Source of the DNA: an uncultured Rhodospirillales bacterium
Lineage (GTDB): Bacteria > Pseudomonadota > Alphaproteobacteria > Acetobacterales > Acetobacteraceae
Assembly: GCA_903928045.1 (NCBI GenBank)
Contig: CAIYPH010000612.1
Coordinates: 1-5,600, forward strand
DNA: 5,600 bases
Direction: 5' to 3'
Positions 4,710 through 5,600 of the stretch are shown piece after piece. Position 1 is the stretch's first letter. Each line of letters starts with the position of its first letter. The notes under the pieces are model-generated. The model saw only the letters and a program-made list of their open reading frames with translations. It made no database searches and had not been told where the DNA came from. The position numbers and the translations under genes are program-made.

Positions 4710-5600
4710 TCACGGCGCCTTGGCGAGAGTGACCACAAGCTTGCGCATGGACCAGCCGAGCTCGGCATGGCCGCCGCTGCAATGAAGCTCGGCGTTGATG
4801 TGGAACTGCGAAAGACCGTAGTCGCGCGGATTGAGCGACGGGTTGAGGCTCGGATACTTCGCGTTCAGGGCATCGAGCCCGGCCTTCAGGTTGGCGGAGG
4901 ACACCTGGAAACTGAACGTCCGGTAACCCGTCCAGGGCGTGCCGGTGAATGTCGCGCTGCCAGGCAAGGGCGTAACCCAGGACGAGCCCGGTGCCAGCGG
5001 GACGTTGAGCATATAGCTGCCGGAATTTTGGTCGTGGCCAACTGACTGCGGGCCATTGGCGCTGCTGTTGAGGTGAAACAGCCGTATACCATTGGATATT
5101 TTCACGTTGCGGACCGGGTCGAGATACTGCACGTCCGCCGTCACGTAGACGTTGTTGGTGGGTGAGTTGCCGCCAATCGCCGTGGGAACCTGAAGGTCGA
5201 AGCTGACATCAATCGTACCGGTCATGCTTGCGAACGGGTACTTCATATCGGAGGGGCGGTAGCGATATTGGGGTGTGATCATCATCTTGTCGCATTTTCC
5301 GTGCGACGTGAAGTCGGTCGAATTCAAATAGGCGCCGACCGCGCCACCGCTGGCTTGGCCGACCGTGGTCCCGGCCTGGTCGATGTAACCAGATTGTCCT
5401 TCGCCGAGATTGGAGACGTGCAGGCCGGTCTTCACCCCTGCATCCCAGCTCGATATGGGCACCATCTTACCATCGGGCCGATAAGGGTTGGGCTGCCAGA
5501 TCACCAGCCCGAAGACGCCGGACGGGAACGGCGTTCGGATGGATTTGGGGTTGAACATGATCGGAGCGATCGACGTGATGTTCGGCTGGGTCAGCAGGAC
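4710..5600 (-). CDS. Beta-rich protein of unknown function (5' end outside window)
   Basis: The frame is open to the right edge. The ATG at 5558 has no ribosome binding site, and 14 more sense codons (VLLTQPNITSIAPI) precede it, so the true start is probably beyond the window. The visible 296 residues are rich in Gly, Ser, Asn, Thr and Pro, with alternating hydrophobic strands (GTIDVSFDLQVPTA, VYVTADVQYLD, RTFSFQVSSANL) and no predicted membrane helix. This suggests a beta-sandwich, perhaps a secreted, surface or carbohydrate-binding protein, but I recognise no family. Two Cys appear, in GKCDKM and LHCSGG. A short tandem PSLNPSLNP lies near the end, followed by an ending with SGGHAELGWSMRKL. 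Base composition is lower than in its neighbours: 52% G+C for 5041-5100 and 60% for 5101-5160. The stop overlaps or abuts the molybdopterin gene, implying co-transcription. Coding status rests on the long frame, strand consistency and plausible protein texture. Confidence 0.72.
   Translation of the reverse strand, partial: VLLTQPNITSIAPIMFNPKSIRTPFPSGVFGLVIWQPNPYRPDGKMVPISSWDAGVKTGLHVSNLGEGQSGYIDQAGTTVGQASGGAVGAYLNSTDFTSHGKCDKMMITPQYRYRPSDMKYPFASMTGTIDVSFDLQVPTAIGGNSPTNNVYVTADVQYLDPVRNVKISNGIRLFHLNSSANGPQSVGHDQNSGSYMLNVPLAPGSSWVTPLPGSATFTGTPWTGYRTFSFQVSSANLKAGLDALNAKYPSLNPSLNPRDYGLSQFHINAELHCSGGHAELGWSMRKLVVTLAKAP

Noticed and set aside
3565..4785. A 406-codon plus-strand frame spanning the small subunit, the gap and the molybdopterin gene
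   Set aside because: It crosses an intergenic gap with two hairpins and two real minus-strand genes; its translation of the A/T hairpins (KKFLLLFFQKR) is not protein-like.
1..5600. tRNA, rRNA, CRISPR array or riboswitch
   Set aside because: No cloverleaf, regularly spaced repeat or conserved aptamer core was seen by eye; the only gap over 200 bases (3808-4035) is explained by hairpins and a promoter.

Overview
The window looks like chromosome from a high-GC alphaproteobacterium. Sampled 60-base stretches run from about 72% G+C inside the large central gene to 52-60% in the rightmost gene. All genes I can support are on the minus strand, so transcription runs from right to left; the long plus-strand open frames are codon-bias shadows. 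The A/T-tract hairpins in the one real intergenic gap remind me of repeats in acetic-acid-type bacteria (Acetobacteraceae), but that placement is only an impression.

In transcription order: (1) 5600-4710, the 3' part of a beta-rich protein I do not recognise, open at the window edge and lower in G+C than the rest. (2) 4701-4036, a YuiH-type sulfite-oxidase-fold molybdopterin oxidoreductase that abuts or overlaps gene 1 and is followed by a strong intrinsic-terminator hairpin. (3) 4035-3808, a 228-base gap holding two related hairpin elements in opposite orientation and a probable promoter. (4) 3807-3511 and 3491-1263, the small and large subunits of an N,N-dimethylformamidase-type amidohydrolase. 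(5) 1266-490, a lipoprotein of peptidase family C13 (legumain-like), whose GTG start overlaps the large-subunit stop. (6) 455-156, a small ABM-fold (YgiN-like) monooxygenase, followed by a perfect GC palindrome. (7) 62-1, the start of a protein with a signal peptide, cut by the left edge.

The centre is a likely four-gene transcription unit: DMFase small subunit, DMFase large subunit, C13 lipoprotein, ABM protein. The first two should form an iron-dependent enzyme that hydrolyses an N-substituted formamide or related amide to an amine and a carboxylate. The candidate iron ligands (two Tyr and one Glu) are present. The link to a legumain-like lipoprotein and an ABM protein is not something I know from characterised DMF degraders, and it is the most interesting aspect of the window. 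No regulator, transporter, dimethylamine-oxidising gene or mobile-element gene is visible.
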